DNA from: Erysipelotrichaceae bacterium
GTDB taxonomy: Bacteria; Bacillota_I; Bacilli_A; Erysipelotrichales; Coprobacillaceae
Direction: 5' to 3'
Assembly (NCBI GenBank): GCA_021202205.1
Contig: JAJQDJ010000093.1
Coordinates: 8,929-17,663 of the forward strand
Length of the DNA stretch: 8,735 bases
Position 1 is the first letter of the stretch. Every line of letters begins with the position of its first letter. Below the pieces are notes generated by a model that worked only from the letters and a program-made list of their open reading frames with translations, had not been told where the DNA came from and made no database searches. This document shows positions 6,132-8,735 of this stretch, piece after piece. The position numbers and the translations under genes were made by a program.

Positions 6132-6154
6132 CGAACATTTGTTCGCTATTTTTT
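6126..6154 (+). terminator. Terminator of the lysine operon
   Basis: AAATAGCGAAC (6126-6136) and GTTCGCTATTT (6141-6151) form an 11-bp stem with an ATTT loop, followed by more Ts (6152-6154). The lysA stop codon (6129-6131) is inside the left arm. The next promoter begins nine bases later. Confidence 0.9.
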
Positions 6155-6162
6155 GTTTGTAA

Positions 6163-6171
6163 TGTTATAAT
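6163..6171 (+). promoter_or_regulatory. Extended -10 promoter of the amidase gene
   Basis: TGTTATAAT is a perfect extended -10. The region where a -35 would lie is the lysine-operon terminator stem, and only a poor match (TTCGCT, 6142-6147) is present. Start is expected near 6178, with AAGGAAG at 6184-6190 before the ATG at 6197. Confidence 0.65.
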
Positions 6172-6196
6172 AGTATGAGCATAAAGGAAGAAGTAT

Positions 6197-7408
6197 ATGA
6201 AAAAATATAAAAAGAAAATTATTATGGGCGTAGTCCTAGTGTTAGTTGTAGCTTTAGCTGGTTATATGTATTATGATAATCAACAAAAACAAGCTGTTTA
6301 TAATTCGATTGAGTTAGTTTTAGATGAAACATTAATAGAAGAAGGTATTGAATATGGAAGCGATACTACAACTAATGATTTAATAGTAGAAGTAGATGGA
6401 GAAATAAAAAGTCAAAGTGAATTAGATACTTCTATTATTGGAACACAAACATTAGAATTTGTTGTGACAAAACAAAATGTATCAAAAACAATGACTTATA
6501 ATGTAGAAATCAAGGATACTATGGTACCTGTTATTACATTAACTCAAGAAAATGTAACTTTAGAATATGGTGATGATTTTGATGCAACAGATTATATAGA
6601 AAGTATCAAAGATCCTGTTGATGGTGACCTATCATATAGTAATGAAGAAATCACGAGTGGTTATTACACTTATGAAAGCAATGTTAATGTCAATGAAGCT
6701 GGTAATTATACTGTCACATATACAGCCTATGATCAAACTGGCAATTCATCTACAGCCACATTAAATATAACAATTGTTTTTCATAATAAGATCATAGTGA
6801 TTAATCCAGGACATCAAGCAACTGGTAATTCTAGCACTGAAGCTATTGGCCCTGGATCTTCTACAACTAAAGCCAAAGTCACGACTGGTGCTTATTGTTC
6901 AGCAAGTGGTAAAAGTGAATCGCAAATTAATTTAGAAGTTGCATTAAAACTAAAAACCGAACTAGAATCAAGAGGGTATACTGTTTATATGACGCGTACA
7001 ACTCAAGATGTTGATATTTCCAATAAAGAAAGAGCTGAAATAGCAAATAGCTATAATGCTGATGCATTTATTTCTATTCATTGTGATGGTTCAACTTCAT
7101 CCTCTACAACTGGAGCTCATACAATATGTATTACAAGCTCTAATCCATATTGTAGTCAACTTTATAGTTCTTCATCAAAACTCGCTAGCAGTGTTATTAA
7201 TGCATATTGTAATAGCACTGGTATTTCAAATAATGGTGTGTCTTATAGAGATGACTTAACAGGTCTTAATTGGAGTGAGGTTCCAGCTATATATATCGAA
7301 ATGGGGTTCTTATCTAATAGTAATGAAGGAACAAAATTGTCCGATTCTTCATTCCAAAGCAAATGTACTACTGGTATAGCCAATGGCATAGATGATTATT
7401 TTTCATAA
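6197..7408 (+). CDS. Membrane-anchored N-acetylmuramoyl-L-alanine amidase with Ig-like repeats
   Basis: This zinc hydrolase should cut the bond between MurNAc and the L-Ala of the peptide stem in peptidoglycan. Residues 1-7 are basic and 8-26 form a membrane segment or signal anchor with no obvious cleavage site. Residues about 36-107 and 108-195 are two Ig-like domains. The second starts KDTMVPVITL and ends DQTGNSSTATLNITI, typical of DUF5011/HYR-like repeats. The C-terminal Amidase_3 domain (about 198-402) shows zinc ligands His206 (INPGH), Glu241 (SESQINLE) and His295 (ISIHCDGS), and the catalytic Glu368 (YIEMGFLSN). All six cysteines of the protein lie in this domain (234, 296, 311, 319, 338, 390). 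The gene follows the lysine operon but has its own promoter and terminator, so co-regulation by lysine is not expected. Confidence 0.93.
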   Translation: MKKYKKKIIMGVVLVLVVALAGYMYYDNQQKQAVYNSIELVLDETLIEEGIEYGSDTTTNDLIVEVDGEIKSQSELDTSIIGTQTLEFVVTKQNVSKTMTYNVEIKDTMVPVITLTQENVTLEYGDDFDATDYIESIKDPVDGDLSYSNEEITSGYYTYESNVNVNEAGNYTVTYTAYDQTGNSSTATLNITIVFHNKIIVINPGHQATGNSSTEAIGPGSSTTKAKVTTGAYCSASGKSESQINLEVALKLKTELESRGYTVYMTRTTQDVDISNKERAEIANSYNADAFISIHCDGSTSSSTTGAHTICITSSNPYCSQLYSSSSKLASSVINAYCNSTGISNNGVSYRDDLTGLNWSEVPAIYIEMGFLSNSNEGTKLSDSSFQSKCTTGIANGIDDYFS

Positions 7409-7447
7409 AAAAAGAGACAAGCTATTCACGTAGTTTATCTCTTTTTT
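7409..7447 (+). terminator. Terminator of the amidase gene
   Basis: AAAAAGAGA (7409-7417) pairs with TCTCTTTTT (7438-7446). Inside, after a C/A mismatch, AAGCTA pairs with TAGTTT through one G-U, closing a six-base loop. A T run ends the structure. The A-rich left side could also terminate minus-strand transcripts. Confidence 0.8.
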
Positions 7448-7550
7448 ATTCATGTCAATATCTTATATATAAAACGAATACTCAACGGCATTTTTAGAAG
7501 ATTTAAAATTTTTTGCAATATTTTTCCACGTGAACACATTAAGTTATACG

Positions 7551-7587
7551 AAAAGAGTCTTTCATATGCTTAATCTTGGCTCTTTTT
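7551..7587 (+). terminator. Second terminator-like hairpin
   Basis: AAAAGAGTC (7551-7559) pairs with GGCTCTTTT (7578-7586), including one G-U, around an 18-base loop and followed by another T. The stem word resembles that of the amidase terminator 140 bases earlier. No gene is visible between the two (7448-7550). It is either a backup terminator or the 3' end of an unseen short RNA. Confidence 0.5.
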
Positions 7588-7600
7588 ATAAAAATAAATA

Positions 7601-7710
7601 ATTAATGCAATAAAACATCATATGGAGGCATTAATCATTTGTAGAGAGAAAAGAGTGAGCTCAGCTCAAATCTTGTATCTCCCCAAAACTTTACAAACTT
7701 TGAGAGGAGA
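7601..7710 (+). promoter_or_regulatory. Structured leader upstream of the PepSY gene
   Basis: ATTAATGC (7601-7608) and GCATTAAT (7628-7635) are perfect inverted repeats with a 19-base gap. Further on, CTCAAA (7665-7670) pairs with TTTGAG (7699-7704) and TTGT (7673-7676) with ACAA (7693-7696), a hairpin ending directly at the Shine-Dalgarno AGAGGAGA (7703-7710). The loop contains TCTCC (7678-7682), complementary to GGAGA (7706-7710) of the ribosome site, so an alternative fold could mask it. No known riboswitch class is recognised and no convincing promoter was found nearby. Confidence 0.4.
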
Positions 7711-7719
7711 ATATTAATT

Positions 7720-8655
7720 ATGAAAAAGTTAAAAAGTATTTTTACAAAAGTAAAATCAAATCGTTTTTTTAGTGTTACAGCTATTGCCTTAGCTGGTATT
7801 ATGTTAGTATCATTATTAACCCTTGTTCCTTCCGTCACGAGTTTTGACGCTGACAGTCAAGACGTTGCCTCTGAAAATGAAACAACAGAGATTATGGGCG
7901 TTGATGAAGCTGTTAATATTGCTGTAACTGATGCCAATGTTTCGAGTGCTACTTTTAATGAAATCAAATTAGACACTGAGAATAGTATTCAAATATATGC
8001 AATGGAGTTTGTTAGTGATAATATTAAATATGAATATAAAATTAATGCTACTGATGGTTCTGTCATAAAATTTGAAAAATCTACTATTAATAAAACTTCC
8101 ACAAGTTCATCTAGTAGTAGTTCAAACAGCAGTTCCTCTTCATCTAGTTCTTCTAGTTCATCATCTGCTTCTTCAAGTATTTCAGAAAGCAAAGCTAAAA
8201 GTATTGCTATGAATCATGCAGGCGTTAGTAATGTTTCTGATTACACAATTAAATCATATACTAAAGATAATACTAAAGTATATAAAATTATATTTAAGAG
8301 TGGCAATTATAAATATGAATATTTAATTCGTGTAAGTGATGGAAAAATCTTAGAATCTGAAAAACATCAAACTAGTTCTGATCATTCTGATTGTAGTTCT
8401 TCTTCAAACTCATCAAGTTCTAGTAGTTCCTCTTCATCAAATACAACATCTTCTTCTATTATTTCAGAATCAAAAGCTAAAAGTATTGCCATGAATCATG
8501 CTGGTGTTAGTAGTGTTTCTCGATATGAAATAGAATTAGATTATGAAGATAATGTACAAGTATATGAAATTGAATTTGAAAGCGGAAAATATGAATACGA
8601 ATATGTCATTCGTACTAGTGATGGAACAATTATTCATTATGAGAAAGATGATTAA
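7720..8655 (+). CDS. Exported or membrane-anchored protein with three PepSY domains and serine-rich linkers
   Basis: This 311-aa protein has a basic N-terminus (1-15) and a hydrophobic segment (about 17-37) acting as signal peptide or anchor. Three PepSY units follow at about 59-119, 155-216 and 249-309. Each starts with a helix (for example ISESKAKSIAMNHAGVS) and continues into strands ending in the pattern YEYxIxxxDGxIxxxEK. Linkers at about 127-153 and 222-246 are almost pure serine. PepSY domains occur in protease propeptides (M4), YpeB and many cell-surface proteins, and are often proposed to inhibit or bind peptidases or envelope proteins. No protease or other catalytic motif is present here. 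The start is set by AGAGGAG at 7703-7709, 10 bases upstream. A strong terminator follows. It is close to the wall amidase but separated by two terminators, so a partnership is only a possibility. Confidence 0.88.
   Translation: MKKLKSIFTKVKSNRFFSVTAIALAGIMLVSLLTLVPSVTSFDADSQDVASENETTEIMGVDEAVNIAVTDANVSSATFNEIKLDTENSIQIYAMEFVSDNIKYEYKINATDGSVIKFEKSTINKTSTSSSSSSSNSSSSSSSSSSSSSASSSISESKAKSIAMNHAGVSNVSDYTIKSYTKDNTKVYKIIFKSGNYKYEYLIRVSDGKILESEKHQTSSDHSDCSSSSNSSSSSSSSSSNTTSSSIISESKAKSIAMNHAGVSSVSRYEIELDYEDNVQVYEIEFESGKYEYEYVIRTSDGTIIHYEKDD
8179..8238 (+). repeat. Internal repeat, copy 1 (PepSY unit 2 helix)
   Basis: This 60-base stretch matches 8461-8520 at 53 of 60 positions by hand alignment. 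It encodes the helix ISESKAKSIAMNHAGVSNVS. Three of the seven differences are adjacent (8188-8190). The first PepSY unit shows no such DNA similarity. Confidence 0.85.
8461..8520 (+). repeat. Internal repeat, copy 2 (PepSY unit 3 helix)
   Basis: This is the partner of 8179-8238, 282 bases downstream in the same frame, encoding ISESKAKSIAMNHAGVSSVS. Together with the preceding serine linker it suggests duplication of a linker-plus-PepSY module. Confidence 0.85.
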
Positions 8656-8676
8656 GGAGTGAAAACTCCTTTTTTT
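8654..8676 (+). terminator. Terminator of the PepSY gene
   Basis: AAGGAGT (8654-8660) and ACTCCTT (8665-8671) form a 7-bp stem with a GAAA tetraloop, followed by TTTTT (8672-8676). It begins within the stop codon. Confidence 0.9.
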
Positions 8677-8735
8677 CATAAAAAAAATATAAAACCTCAT
8701 TTGCACCGTGTGCGTCATTAAAATAAAAAAACATT

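Noticed and set aside
7622..7717. 31-codon plus-strand frame ending two bases before the PepSY start (possible leader peptide)
   Set aside because: No ribosome site precedes its ATG, its sequence shows no regulatory codon run or signal, and it overlaps the hairpins of the leader.
7989..8192. Minus-strand frame rich in Glu and Leu opposite the serine tract
   Set aside because: It is the reverse reading of serine codons (TCN/AGY giving Glu/Leu/Asp), a compositional shadow.
8678..8735. Possible inverted repeat GCACCGTGTGC near the right edge
   Set aside because: Only a four-base stem can form, and there is no clear T run in the right place or adjacent gene to judge it.

Overview
The window comes from an AT-rich Firmicutes-type genome. 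Shine-Dalgarno sites are strong, intergenic regions are short, hairpin-plus-T-run terminators are common, and there is a lysine riboswitch, PRD regulation and a Gram-positive-style surface amidase. Protein style suggests a gut anaerobe near the Erysipelotrichales/Coprobacillaceae, but that placement is inference only.

Left part (1-2300, minus strand). Four genes run leftward: the 5' end of a membrane protein resembling the GPDPase membrane domain (1-342, cut by the window edge); a 162-aa protein with a C-terminal glycine-zipper membrane hairpin (455-943); a small lipoprotein with a bacterial Ig-like fold (1030-1440); and a protein made of two PRD domains and nothing else (1518-2204). Most have their own promoter or terminator, so they are probably not one operon. 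The PRD gene's promoter -35 lies inside a 49-bp near-perfect palindrome.

Centre (2386-6154, plus strand). This is a lysine operon: promoter, lysine (L-box) riboswitch with terminator/antiterminator, a free-standing aspartokinase-type ACT protein, dapA, dapB, lysA, then a terminator. It encodes the first two DAP-pathway steps and the last one. The middle steps, aspartokinase and asd are not here. DapA lacks most of the E. coli-type lysine-inhibition ligands, so lysine control probably falls on the riboswitch and perhaps on the ACT protein.

Right part (6155-8735, plus strand). An extended -10 promoter drives a membrane-anchored, Ig-repeat-bearing Amidase_3 cell-wall hydrolase, followed by two similar tandem hairpins. 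A hairpin-rich leader then precedes a secreted or membrane-anchored protein with three PepSY domains joined by long serine linkers. Two of those domains share a 60-bp near-identical DNA repeat. The last 58 bases (8678-8735) hold nothing I can support.

I found no tRNA, rRNA, CRISPR array, insertion sequence or phage gene. The best candidates for something under-described are the stand-alone ACT protein under riboswitch control, the PRD-only regulator with its palindrome, and the triple-PepSY serine-linker protein with its structured leader.
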